Assembly (NCBI GenBank): GCA_002705055.1
Contig: PAHY01000029.1
Span: 1-57,315 of the forward strand
Origin: Planctomycetota bacterium
GTDB lineage: Bacteria > Planctomycetota > UBA1135
Length of the DNA: 57,315 nt
Direction: 5' to 3'
The position numbers and the translations under genes are program-made. This document shows positions 8,963-17,246 of this stretch, in pieces; positions within the stretch are counted from its first letter, which is position 1; each line of letters starts with the position of its first letter. The notes beneath the pieces were generated by a model. The model was given only the letters and a program-made list of their open reading frames with translations. It ran no database searches and was not told the DNA's origin.

Positions 8963-11695
8963 GTGAGCCGCGCGATGTTGAGCCTCCTTTCACTAGTACT
9001 GGACCTTGTCCAGGCGCAAACAGCGCCGACACTGCCGTCTGAGTTCGAGTCTATTCGACCGACGGCGGCCTTCTTCGTCGAGAACCAAGGGCAGTGGGAT
9101 CCAGCCGCTCGGCTGGTACTGCGCGGCGACAACGAGGATCTGATCCTTGGAAAGTCGGGCTGGAGCTGGGTTTTGCGTCGCGCCGGCGAGGCGCCGATCG
9201 CCACTGCCGAGAACCACCCCGCCGGCAAGGCGGTGGTTTGGCTGGACGAAGAAGAGCGTCTGATGGCGCCGCCGGTCGAATGGGCGCGGATTGACCTGCG
9301 CCTGCTCGCGGCCAACGAGGTCGAACCGCAGCTCGTGGCGCTCGGCCCGACCCGGCTGGATCTGCTGCGTGCGGACGAGCAGAGAAGCTCGATCCCGACC
9401 GGCCAGGTGAGCCTCGCGCGCGGAGTCTGGCCCGGCATTGATCTGCGCTTCATCGCCGAGCAGGACCGCGTCAAGCATCAGTTCGAGCTCGCCGCTGGCG
9501 CGCGCCCTCAGCAGGTGCGCATCGGCATCTTCGGCGCTCACCCCCAGCTGGCCGAGGACGGCAGCCTGATTCTGAGCACGGCGCTGGGCACGATTCGCGA
9601 CGCGGCCCCCATCGCCTGGCAGGACATCGACGGCGAACGTCGCCCGGTCGACGTGGCCTACACCCTCGAGGCGGGCTGCGATGGCTGGCAGCTTGGCTTT
9701 GAGGTCGGCGCCTACGACTCCGAGCACCCGCTGGTGCTGGATCCGGACACGCTGGTGTACTGCGGCTACATCGGCGGCTCGGATTACGACGAACTGCGCG
9801 GCATTGACGTCACGGCGGAAGGCAAGATCTGGGTCGTCGGCCACACGGCCTCGATGGATCTGCCAGTGCGCGGCGCCTTCCAGGGCAGCAATGCGGGCGG
9901 CGACTTTGACTGCTTCGTCGCGGGCGTCGACAAGAACGGGGTGCTGCGCAACCTGACCTATCTGGGCGGCAGCGATCGCGAACTGGCCTACGACCTCAGC
10001 GTCGACCCGGCCGGCAACGTCTACGTGGCGGGCGGCACCAACTCGCCCGACTTCCCCACGGCGGTCGGCCCCTACCTGACCCAGAGCGGCAACCTCGATG
10101 GCTTCGTCACGAAGCTCGATCCGGACGGCAACCTGGTGTACTCGGGCTTCCTCGGCGGTTCGCAGTTCGATTCGATTCGCGGCAATGAAGTCGACGCCGC
10201 CGGCAATCACTACGTCATCGGCCGCACCGTCGATACCGGCGACCCGGGTGATCCGCCCTACACCTTCCCGACTGAAGTCGGCCCGGACCTGACGCACAAC
10301 GGCATCAGTGATGCCTTCGTCGCCAAGATCAACCCGGCCGGCGATGACGTGCTGTACTGCGGCTTCATCGGCGGCAGCGAGATCGACTACGGTCGCGATG
10401 TCGACGTCGATGCCCAAGGCTACGCCTATTACGTGGGCTGGACCAACTCAGACGAGACCAGCTTCCCGGCGCTCGGCGGCCCCGACCTGAGCTACAACGG
10501 CGGCGAAGAGCTGTGGAACGGTCAGTTCCTGCAGTACGGCGACGGCTTCCTGACCCGCGTGACTCCGGATGGCGCCAGCTACGCTGCGAGCGGTTACGTC
10601 GGCGGGACGGGCTCCGATGCGCTGTTCGGCGTGCGCGTCGATGGCCTGGGTGGGGTCTATGTGGCCGGCCACACCACCTCGACCGAGAGCAGTCTGCCGG
10701 TCAAGTTCGGCCCGGATCTCACCTTCAACGGCGCGCCGCCCACCGAACCCTACGGCGACGCGCTGGTCGCCAAGCTGAAGCCGGGCATGACCGAGTACGA
10801 GTTCCTCGGTTTCGTCGGCGGCGACGATCAGGACCGCGCCTGGCGCATGGACATCGACGCGTTCGGGCGGATGTACATCAGCGGCAACACACGCTCGGAT
10901 CGCCTCAGCTTCCCGCACCAGGGCCACGGCCCGCGCCTGAATGATGGCGGCGACGAGGACGCGATGCTCGCCATGATCAGCGCGAATGGCAGCCGGGTGA
11001 TCTACGGCAGCTACTTCGCCGGGAGCGGACGCGAGATCGCCCGCGACCTCGCCATCGACCCGGATGGCTATGTGCACATCGCCGGCTGGAGCACTTCCCC
11101 CACCTTCCCGCTAGTCGCCGGCCCCGATCTGGTCAAGCCAGGCGGCGCTGATGGCTTTGTCGCGCGCGTTCTTCCGATCGAACTGCTGCTCCGCGCCGGC
11201 AATGCCATCGACCCGGCCACCCGCGAGCGCACCGACATGCTCTATGTGAATGGGCAGATCGGCAATGGCCCGCAGCGTCAGCTGTTCATCCCCTACGGTG
11301 GCGGCACCGTCACGATCGACGTCGACGCGATCGGCTTCGATGGCAAGCCGCTCGCCGAGTCGGATTTCGTGCTCTACATCTGGGACGGCGAGCCGAGCGC
11401 GCGCGAAGCGGCACACGTGGTTGACCCGCAGGGCCGCAGCATCGGCACGGGTGTCTTCCCCACGCCGCTGACGACGGGCAGCAGCTCGATCCAGGGGCTG
11501 CGCACGCTGGTCAACACGACGGGTCGCTCGAAGCTGCTCGGCCAGGCGATCTCGCCGATCAAGAAGCCGGCCCCGTTCACGATGAACGTCGATATCCCGG
11601 GCCCGGGCACCTACACCCTGCAGGCTCTGATCGAAGACCCCAATAAGCCCAGCGGGGTCACGCTGTCGAACGCGGTCATTCTGATCGTGCAATAG
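8963..11695 (+). CDS. Secreted SBBP-repeat beta-propeller protein
   Basis: A GTG start at 8963 gives SRAMLSLLSLVLDLVQAQ, a plausible export signal; an ATG at 8975 is the alternative. The N-terminal 220 residues open with FFVENQGQWD, the domain that typically precedes SBBP repeats. Seven repeats with the core [YF]xGGSxxD follow, for example CGYIGGSDYDE, LTYLGGSDRE, SGFLGGSQFD and CGFIGGSEID, enough for one seven-bladed propeller between about residues 255 and 735. The C-terminal 170 residues form a separate beta domain ending NAVILIVQ. The protein is probably secreted or surface-exposed. No enzymatic motif is seen. It precedes the riboswitch but is not under its control. Confidence 0.85.
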   Translation: MSRAMLSLLSLVLDLVQAQTAPTLPSEFESIRPTAAFFVENQGQWDPAARLVLRGDNEDLILGKSGWSWVLRRAGEAPIATAENHPAGKAVVWLDEEERLMAPPVEWARIDLRLLAANEVEPQLVALGPTRLDLLRADEQRSSIPTGQVSLARGVWPGIDLRFIAEQDRVKHQFELAAGARPQQVRIGIFGAHPQLAEDGSLILSTALGTIRDAAPIAWQDIDGERRPVDVAYTLEAGCDGWQLGFEVGAYDSEHPLVLDPDTLVYCGYIGGSDYDELRGIDVTAEGKIWVVGHTASMDLPVRGAFQGSNAGGDFDCFVAGVDKNGVLRNLTYLGGSDRELAYDLSVDPAGNVYVAGGTNSPDFPTAVGPYLTQSGNLDGFVTKLDPDGNLVYSGFLGGSQFDSIRGNEVDAAGNHYVIGRTVDTGDPGDPPYTFPTEVGPDLTHNGISDAFVAKINPAGDDVLYCGFIGGSEIDYGRDVDVDAQGYAYYVGWTNSDETSFPALGGPDLSYNGGEELWNGQFLQYGDGFLTRVTPDGASYAASGYVGGTGSDALFGVRVDGLGGVYVAGHTTSTESSLPVKFGPDLTFNGAPPTEPYGDALVAKLKPGMTEYEFLGFVGGDDQDRAWRMDIDAFGRMYISGNTRSDRLSFPHQGHGPRLNDGGDEDAMLAMISANGSRVIYGSYFAGSGREIARDLAIDPDGYVHIAGWSTSPTFPLVAGPDLVKPGGADGFVARVLPIELLLRAGNAIDPATRERTDMLYVNGQIGNGPQRQLFIPYGGGTVTIDVDAIGFDGKPLAESDFVLYIWDGEPSAREAAHVVDPQGRSIGTGVFPTPLTTGSSSIQGLRTLVNTTGRSKLLGQAISPIKKPAPFTMNVDIPGPGTYTLQALIEDPNKPSGVTLSNAVILIVQ

Positions 11696-11717
11696 CGCAG
11701 CCCGCCGGCTAAGCTCT

Positions 11718-11818
11718 GGCCATCCCGGACGGGGAAGGCGGCAAGTGAGGTGCAAGTCCTCCGCGGGTCCGCCACCGTGACAGCCGCGCGCTGAAGTCGG
11801 AAAACGCCTCCCGGTCCT
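11718..11818 (+). promoter_or_regulatory. Cobalamin riboswitch
   Basis: The leader of the propeller gene contains the conserved cobalamin-aptamer elements in order: GGGGAA (11731-11736), GGTGCAAGTCC (11749-11759) inside a GAGG/CCTC hairpin, CCGCCACCGTGA (11769-11780), a small CAGC/GCTG hairpin (11781-11793) and the B12-box-like GAAGTCGGAAAACGCC (11793-11808). The P7-P12 appendages are short, as in compact variants. A hairpin over the downstream ribosome-binding site lies 23 bases before the ATG, so control is probably translational. The exact subclass and outer boundaries are uncertain. Confidence 0.78.
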
Positions 11819-11830
11819 TGACCCTCGAAA

Positions 11831-11852
11831 CCCGAGCGAGACTCTCGGGAGG
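11831..11852 (+). promoter_or_regulatory. Hairpin sequestering the ribosome-binding site
   Basis: CCCGAG (11831-11836) can pair with CTCGGG (11844-11849). The second arm contains the start of the strong Shine-Dalgarno GGGAGG (11847-11852), which sits 5 bases before the ATG at 11858. This is the expected expression platform of a riboswitch that represses translation when ligand is bound. It is read directly from the sequence; switching is inferred. Confidence 0.65.
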
Positions 11853-11857
11853 TTCCG

Positions 11858-13264
11858 ATGACAACGCGACGTTTTCTGGGCGCCCTGGCGTCCTTTGCTC
11901 TCGCTGCCGCGCCGATGGCCGGTCAGCAGTTCTCTCACGACATCCCGCTCGCTGGCCTGGGCAATGGCCAGCCGGCCAAGCCCTTCGGCCTGGCCTACGA
12001 GCCGGGGCTCGATCGCATCTTCGTGGCCCTCGCCGGCAGCTTCGGCGGGCCCAATGACGTGGTCGCCGTCATCGACCCCGCCGTCGATGCGGTCGTCGCG
12101 ACGATCCAGGTCGGTCTCTACCCCGAGGAGATCGCTTTCGCCTACGACTCTCTGGGGCAGCTGCAGTTTGGCGCGGTCACCAACTCGACGAGCGGTTCGG
12201 TCAGCCTGTTTGATCCCAGCCTGAACGTGCTCGGCGAGGTCGCCTTGCCCGACCCCTTCGGCCTCGGCACCTGCTACCCCTTCGGCATCTGCTGGGAACC
12301 CGGCGCGCAGCGCTTCCTGGTCAGCACGCTCGACGGCAGCGGCGAGGTCTACGCGATCGATCCGCAGGCGATGAGCGTGGACGCGGCGGCCTCCCATTCG
12401 CTTCCCCTCTCTTCGGGCTCGCGCATGCTGGTCCACCAGGGTCGGCTATGGAATGCGGCGACCCGCTACAACGCGAGCTTCACCAGCGCGGATGCAGCGC
12501 TTGCCAGCATCGAGCTGGCGACTGGATCCCAGGCCGAGACTCTGCTGCTTTCGGAAGCGCGCGCTTTCTTCCCCGCGGTCCAGGATCTGATCGCCTTGCC
12601 TGACGGCGATGTACTGGCAGGCGCGGTCGCTTCGAACGGCTTGCTCTATCGCTTCGATGGCCAGGGTCAGCTCGAGAGCACGATCCACCTGCCCTCCGCG
12701 AGTGGCGCACACGGCCTGGCTCTGGGCCCGCAAGGGCGCCTGCTCGCCGTCTGCGACCTCTACGCGGACACCCTGATCGTCTACGACCTCGAAGCCCGAA
12801 CCGAGACCGCCTCCTTCGCGCTGAACACGATCGGCCTCGGCTACGGACAGCCGAATGACGCCGTGTTCGCCCATGGCAAGCTGTACCTGAGTTCCCAGGC
12901 AACGGAGGAAGTCCTGGTCTTCGATCAGCTGCCCAGCCCGCCGCCGGCGCCGTCCTATGCAGGCAGCCTGACGCTCTCCAGTTCCACACCGCAACCGGGC
13001 GATCCCGTGACCGCGACCGTGCAGGGCTCCGGCGCAGTGGCGCTGCTGATCGCCCGCGAAGGGACGGGAGCCGTCTTCGCCAACGGGCAGCTCGACATCG
13101 GCCCGCGCGTTTCACTGCGCGCTCAGGGCTGGACCTCGGCGCAGCTAACGCAGACCCTGCCTCAGGACCCGGCGCTGCGTGGACTGCACCTCTGGCTGCA
13201 GGGCGCGGTCGCGCTCGACACGACGCCGGCGCTGACCGAGGCGCGCGTCCTCATCGTGCAGTGA
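11858..13264 (+). CDS. Secreted YncE-like beta-propeller under B12 riboswitch
   Basis: This is a 468-residue protein with signal peptide MTTRRFLGALASFALAAAP. Residues 30-370 form a YncE-type beta-propeller: PFGLAYEPGLDRIFVA, VAVIDPAVDAVVATI, LYRFDGQGQLESTI, LIVYDLEARTETASF, each blade pairing a value with a name or time trace. A Pro-rich linker (LPSPPPAPS) leads to a C-terminal beta domain of about 85 residues ending ARVLIVQ, like the SBBP protein upstream. Its leader carries a cobalamin riboswitch and a sequestered GGGAGG site. In Bacteroides the B12-capture protein BtuG is also a riboswitch-controlled YncE-like propeller, so cobalamin binding is a reasonable hypothesis. No BtuB or BtuF gene is visible here, and there is no lipobox. 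Confidence 0.85.
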   Translation: MTTRRFLGALASFALAAAPMAGQQFSHDIPLAGLGNGQPAKPFGLAYEPGLDRIFVALAGSFGGPNDVVAVIDPAVDAVVATIQVGLYPEEIAFAYDSLGQLQFGAVTNSTSGSVSLFDPSLNVLGEVALPDPFGLGTCYPFGICWEPGAQRFLVSTLDGSGEVYAIDPQAMSVDAAASHSLPLSSGSRMLVHQGRLWNAATRYNASFTSADAALASIELATGSQAETLLLSEARAFFPAVQDLIALPDGDVLAGAVASNGLLYRFDGQGQLESTIHLPSASGAHGLALGPQGRLLAVCDLYADTLIVYDLEARTETASFALNTIGLGYGQPNDAVFAHGKLYLSSQATEEVLVFDQLPSPPPAPSYAGSLTLSSSTPQPGDPVTATVQGSGAVALLIAREGTGAVFANGQLDIGPRVSLRAQGWTSAQLTQTLPQDPALRGLHLWLQGAVALDTTPALTEARVLIVQ

Positions 13265-13278
13265 GTCGCGACGCAGCC

Positions 13279-13986
13279 TTACAGCTGCGTCACCTGCACC
13301 GCTTCAAAGCGATAACCGACCCCGCGCACCGTGTGAATGTGCTGCGGGGAATCGGGGTCGTCCTCGATCTTCTTGCGCAGGCGGAAGACGTGCGTGTCGA
13401 TGGTGCGCGTGTGGCGCACGCCCTTCAAACCCCAGACGTCCTCGAGGATCTGCGCCCGCGACAGATTCTGTCCGACGTGCTTCAAGAAGTAGCGCAGCAA
13501 CTCGAGCTCTTTGCGATTGAGCCCGTGGCGCTGTTCATTCTTGACCAGCGTGTAGGCCAGGAAATCGACCTCGATGCCGTCGAAGACGAGGCGCTCGGGC
13601 AGACCATCGCCGCCGGCGTTGGCGCGGCGCAGGATCGCCTGCAGCCGCAGCACGACCTCGCGCAGCGGCGTGGGCTTGACCACGTAGTCGTCGGCGCCGT
13701 ATTCGAAGCCCAGGATGCGATCTGAATCCTGGCCGCGCGCCGACAGGATGAGCACCGGCAGGCCATTGCGCCGCTCTCGGAGCCGACGCAGCACTTCGAA
13801 GCCATCGAGCTTCGGGAGCATCAAATCCAGCACCATCGCATCGAAAGGCTGATCCATCGCTGCTTGCAGGCCGGCTTCTCCGTCCGCGGCCTCTTCGACA
13901 TCGAAGCCCTCGGACAGCAGGCCGTCGACCATTCCCATGCGCAGGGAAGGCTCGTCTTCGACCACCAGAATGCGCGCTTTGCTCAT
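13279..13986 (-). CDS. OmpR-family response regulator
   Basis: This is a 235-residue two-domain regulator. The receiver domain has the acidic pocket EDE (residues 10-12), phosphoacceptor Asp54 in VLDLMLP, and Lys104 in VVKPTPLRE. The C-terminal winged helix ends VFRLRKKIEDDP and HTVRGVGYRF, typical of OmpR/PhoB DNA-binding domains. Its ATG overlaps the kinase stop (ATGA, 13986-13983), so the pair is a cognate two-component system. The targets are unknown. The preceding MATE transporter gene in the same operon suggests a link to export or stress. Its stop lies only 14 bases from the stop of the convergent propeller gene. Confidence 0.94.
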   Translation of the reverse strand: MSKARILVVEDEPSLRMGMVDGLLSEGFDVEEAADGEAGLQAAMDQPFDAMVLDLMLPKLDGFEVLRRLRERRNGLPVLILSARGQDSDRILGFEYGADDYVVKPTPLREVVLRLQAILRRANAGGDGLPERLVFDGIEVDFLAYTLVKNEQRHGLNRKELELLRYFLKHVGQNLSRAQILEDVWGLKGVRHTRTIDTHVFRLRKKIEDDPDSPQHIHTVRGVGYRFEAVQVTQL

Positions 13987-15914
13987 CGATCCTTGTCGTT
14001 TAACGATACCGGGAAGGCAAGTCGGAAGCAGGCACCGCCTGTCAAACCCTGTTCACCGGAAGGCGCAACGAGCTCCGCGCGTCCTCCGTGTGCCAGCATG
14101 GTCTGTCGCACCAAAGCTAGGCCCAGACCGGCTCCGGCCTTCAGTCCGTCTTCGGCCCTGCCCCGTTCATAGGCCTCGAAGATGCGCTCGCGCCAAGCCT
14201 CCGGCACGCCCGGCCCCTGATCCGAAACCTCGACGTGCAGCTCGTCTTCGCCTTTGGGGCCGCGACCCAAGGCCACCGAGAGACGCACCCACTTCCCTTC
14301 CGAGGCGTACTTGCGCGCGTTCTCCAGCAGGTTGGCGACGGCGCGTTCGGTGGCAGCCGGATCGAGCGTGACCTCGGGGAGATCCTCCTCGATCTCGACC
14401 ATCAGCTCGAGGCCGGCGTCGGCCAGGCGAGGCCGCTGATCCTCGGCCAGAGGCCGCAGCAGCTCGGCAACGTCCGTCGGCACAGGATCCACCTTGAAGC
14501 TGCCGCGCTCGAGCCGCGACACATCGAGGACGTCGGCGACCAGCCGCTGCAGCCGCACCGCGTCGCGCTGCATCGCGGCGTAGTACTGACGCAGACGCTC
14601 CGGATCCTGGACGCGCCCGTCGATCAGGTTGCCGGCGAGCAAGGCCAAGGAAGCCGCGGGCGTACGCAGCTCGTGGCTGACCCCGGCGATGAAGTCGCTG
14701 CGGATCTGCTCGAGCTCGGCGCGGCGCCGCAGTGCGCGCGCCCCCCAGAAGCCGACCAGCCCGAGCGCCGCGACGATCGCGAACATGCCGGTCAGCAGCA
14801 GGGCGCGCCGGCGGGCCGCCGGTTCGGTGTAGGCGTTCGGATCGGCGAGCACCAGCCACCAGTCGTCCGGCAAGCCGGGCGGCAAGGAGAGGCGCAGCGC
14901 GACCGAGCGGTCTTCGCCGCCGCGGGAGGAACGGACCTGGAAGGCTCCCGAAGGCGGCAGCGCTTCGACGAAGCGCTCGCGCAGCAGCTGCTCGACCACG
15001 TACTCGTCGGTGACCATGCCGACGCCGCTCGAGCGATCGAGAAAGGCGACGCGCTCGCCCACCGTGACCACGCCCAAGGCGCGGCTGCGCAGCGGCGCGC
15101 GCAGGTCTTCGGCCAGCTGCACCCCGGCCACGACGGCCTCAAGCTGATCCGCCAGCTCGGTGCGCTCGAGGGTCTGCAGCAGGAGCCGGCCTTCAAAGCC
15201 GAGGCGGTTCGGAGCGAGCGGCAGCTGGCCGCTGAGCATCTGCTCGAGCAGAACCCCCAGCGCCGCCTTCGCCGGCCCCGGGCTGTTGGCCTGCTCCCAG
15301 GCAGCCGCGATGCGCCGCCCGAGCAGAAAGTGCAGCGGACGCCCGTCGAGCAGGTCGTCGACCTGCGTGCGCGTGCGCAGCGCTTCCAGAACGCGCGCCG
15401 ATTCGCGCGGGCGGCTGAGCGCTTCCAGCACCTGCGCCTTCTCGAGCATCAGCCGCGCGTAGGTCGCGTCCTCGCCTTCGAGGATCGCGCGTTCGCCGCG
15501 CGCGACATCCTCCAGCGCCAGCTCCCACTCCTCGTTTTGGCTGTGGTCCTGCGCTTCGCGCAGCGCCAGGGCGGCGGTCGTCGGGCGCGGCTGATCGGGA
15601 ACCAGCAGACGGTCCTCCAGCTCCGCGCCGACCGGGAGCGGCCGCGGCTGCAGCAGCTCGCCGGCGTCGTCGAAGCGAATCTTGACCGGACGGCCGCTGA
15701 GCGGAACCTGGCCGGTCGCGACGCGCCGTACCAGCCGCGCCGACTCCTCTTCGAGCTGATCCGCCAGAGTGCGCGCATCCTGCAGCGCCTGCACCTGCGC
15801 GCTGACCCCCGGATCGCTGCTGAGAAACCAGGTCGCCCCCAGCAGGGCCAGACTCGCAGCCAGCAGGCTGAGCCCCCAGAGGCGCGACAGTGGTACCCGG
15901 CGGCGCGACGACAT
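13983..15914 (-). CDS. Membrane sensor histidine kinase
   Basis: This is a 643-residue kinase. Membrane segments lie at about residues 11-31 and 371-393. The intervening 340-residue periplasmic sensor is alpha-helical and TPR-like around residues 115-230 (repeated LEDVARGE and LEKAQVLEAL elements), with no recognised ligand domain. The HisKA phosphoacceptor is His414 in VSHELRTP. The N box is LLENARKYA, G1 is DQGPGVP, and G2 is GAGLGLALV. It lies 9 bases downstream of the MATE gene and overlaps the response regulator by 4 bases. The signal is unknown; a large helical periplasmic region suggests protein or envelope-stress sensing. Confidence 0.92.
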   Translation of the reverse strand: MSSRRRVPLSRLWGLSLLAASLALLGATWFLSSDPGVSAQVQALQDARTLADQLEEESARLVRRVATGQVPLSGRPVKIRFDDAGELLQPRPLPVGAELEDRLLVPDQPRPTTAALALREAQDHSQNEEWELALEDVARGERAILEGEDATYARLMLEKAQVLEALSRPRESARVLEALRTRTQVDDLLDGRPLHFLLGRRIAAAWEQANSPGPAKAALGVLLEQMLSGQLPLAPNRLGFEGRLLLQTLERTELADQLEAVVAGVQLAEDLRAPLRSRALGVVTVGERVAFLDRSSGVGMVTDEYVVEQLLRERFVEALPPSGAFQVRSSRGGEDRSVALRLSLPPGLPDDWWLVLADPNAYTEPAARRRALLLTGMFAIVAALGLVGFWGARALRRRAELEQIRSDFIAGVSHELRTPAASLALLAGNLIDGRVQDPERLRQYYAAMQRDAVRLQRLVADVLDVSRLERGSFKVDPVPTDVAELLRPLAEDQRPRLADAGLELMVEIEEDLPEVTLDPAATERAVANLLENARKYASEGKWVRLSVALGRGPKGEDELHVEVSDQGPGVPEAWRERIFEAYERGRAEDGLKAGAGLGLALVRQTMLAHGGRAELVAPSGEQGLTGGACFRLAFPVSLNDKDR

Positions 15915-15923
15915 GAAAGCGAG

Positions 15924-17246
15924 CTAGGCGCGGAAAGGACTGGCTCCGAGCCCAGGCCAGATTCGCAGCATACCGAAGCTCGCGCGGACCAGAATCCAGC
16001 CTCCTGTCACAAGCCAGACACTTTCGAGCGCGCCGGGCGCCGACGGGTCGATCGCACGCAGTGCCAGCAGGCCGGCTGCCGAGGCGAGCACCATGACGTT
16101 GCGGAGATAGCGGTAGTCCCGGGTGCCCCAGTGCAGCCCGTCGGTCGCGAAGCACAGCGCATTGAAAGGCTGGGCCCACGCCCCCCACAGCCAGGCGGTC
16201 GCGAAGACGGCGTGCGCCTCGGACGGAACCAGCAGCCCGGCGATGGTCGATTCGCCCAGCAGCATCGCCAAGGTCAGCGCCAGGCCCATCGCGAAGCTCC
16301 AGCCGCAGCACACTCCGGCGACGCGCCGCGCCCCTTCGACTCTCCCCTGGCCCAGGTACCAGCCGACCAGACTCTGCGCGCTGACCGCCAGGGCGTCGAG
16401 GGCCAGCGCGGTGAACAGCCAGACCTGGCGAATCGCGTGATGCGCCGCCCCCGCTTCGTCGCCGATCCGCGTCGCCGCGCGCGTGGCGAAGACGAGGAAC
16501 AGGGTGAGCAGGCCGGTGCGCACGAACATGTCGCCGCCGATCCGCAGCAGCTGGGGCGCGCCCTGAAAGCTGATCCGCGTCGGTCGCCCGAGCGCCTGAA
16601 AAGCCGCGGCCAGCGCGCAGGCGCAGCCGATCCACTGCGCCAGCAGCGTGGCCCAGGCGGCGCCCGCCAGACCGTAGCCAGGGATCGGGCCAGCGCCCGG
16701 AATGAGCACTGCGTCGAGCACGATGTTCAGCGCGTTGACGAGCAGCGCGATCGCCATCGGGACCCGCATGCTCTGCAGGCCGCGCAGCGAACCGAAGGCG
16801 GTCGCCGTCAGCAGCACCGCGGGCGCGGCGAACAGCCGGACGCGAAAGTAGACCACCGCGTCATCGGTTGTCTGGCCGCGCGCGCCCATCGCCTCGGCGA
16901 GCCAGGGCGCGAGCGGCCAGCCGATCACCAGCATCCCGAGGCCGAAGCAGGCCGCCAGCGTCAGCGCGAGCGCGTTCTGCTCGCGGGCGCGATCCAGCTG
17001 GCCGGCCCCGGCGAAGCGCGCGACCTCCGACTGCGTGCCGACCGACAGGAAGTTGAAGATCCAGAAGACGCCGGACAGCAGAGTCGTGCCGACCCCCAGC
17101 GCGGCGGCCGGTCCATCGCCCAGATCCGAGACAAAGGCAGTGTCGACTAGGCCCGTGAGCGGCTCGGCGATCAGCGACAGCAGCACCGGCACCGACAGCA
17201 CCAGGAGGGTGCGGTGCGGGCGCTGGTCGAAGTCGTGCTGGCTCAA
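15924..17246 (-). CDS. MATE family efflux transporter (DinF-like)
   Basis: This is a 440-residue inner-membrane protein with about 12 membrane segments. The N-terminus (LLVLSVPVLLSLIAEPLTG, LVDTAFVSDLG, ALGVGTTLL) and the internal repeat (LLTLFLVFATRAATR, HHAIRQVW) match the DinF branch of the multidrug and toxin extrusion family, which exports compounds using Na+ or H+. Its ATG sits in the stop of the leuB-like gene (ATGA, 17246-17243), and the sensor kinase gene follows after 9 bases. Co-transcription with a two-component system suggests shared control. The substrate is not predictable. Confidence 0.9.
   Translation of the reverse strand: MSQHDFDQRPHRTLLVLSVPVLLSLIAEPLTGLVDTAFVSDLGDGPAAALGVGTTLLSGVFWIFNFLSVGTQSEVARFAGAGQLDRAREQNALALTLAACFGLGMLVIGWPLAPWLAEAMGARGQTTDDAVVYFRVRLFAAPAVLLTATAFGSLRGLQSMRVPMAIALLVNALNIVLDAVLIPGAGPIPGYGLAGAAWATLLAQWIGCACALAAAFQALGRPTRISFQGAPQLLRIGGDMFVRTGLLTLFLVFATRAATRIGDEAGAAHHAIRQVWLFTALALDALAVSAQSLVGWYLGQGRVEGARRVAGVCCGWSFAMGLALTLAMLLGESTIAGLLVPSEAHAVFATAWLWGAWAQPFNALCFATDGLHWGTRDYRYLRNVMVLASAAGLLALRAIDPSAPGALESVWLVTGGWILVRASFGMLRIWPGLGASPFRA

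Noticed and set aside
14235..17150. Very long open frame on the plus strand (over 900 codons)
   Set aside because: It lies opposite the sensor kinase and MATE genes, which have clear motifs. Its translation is rich in Arg, Gln, Ala and His with no domain, as expected for an antisense frame in GC-rich DNA.
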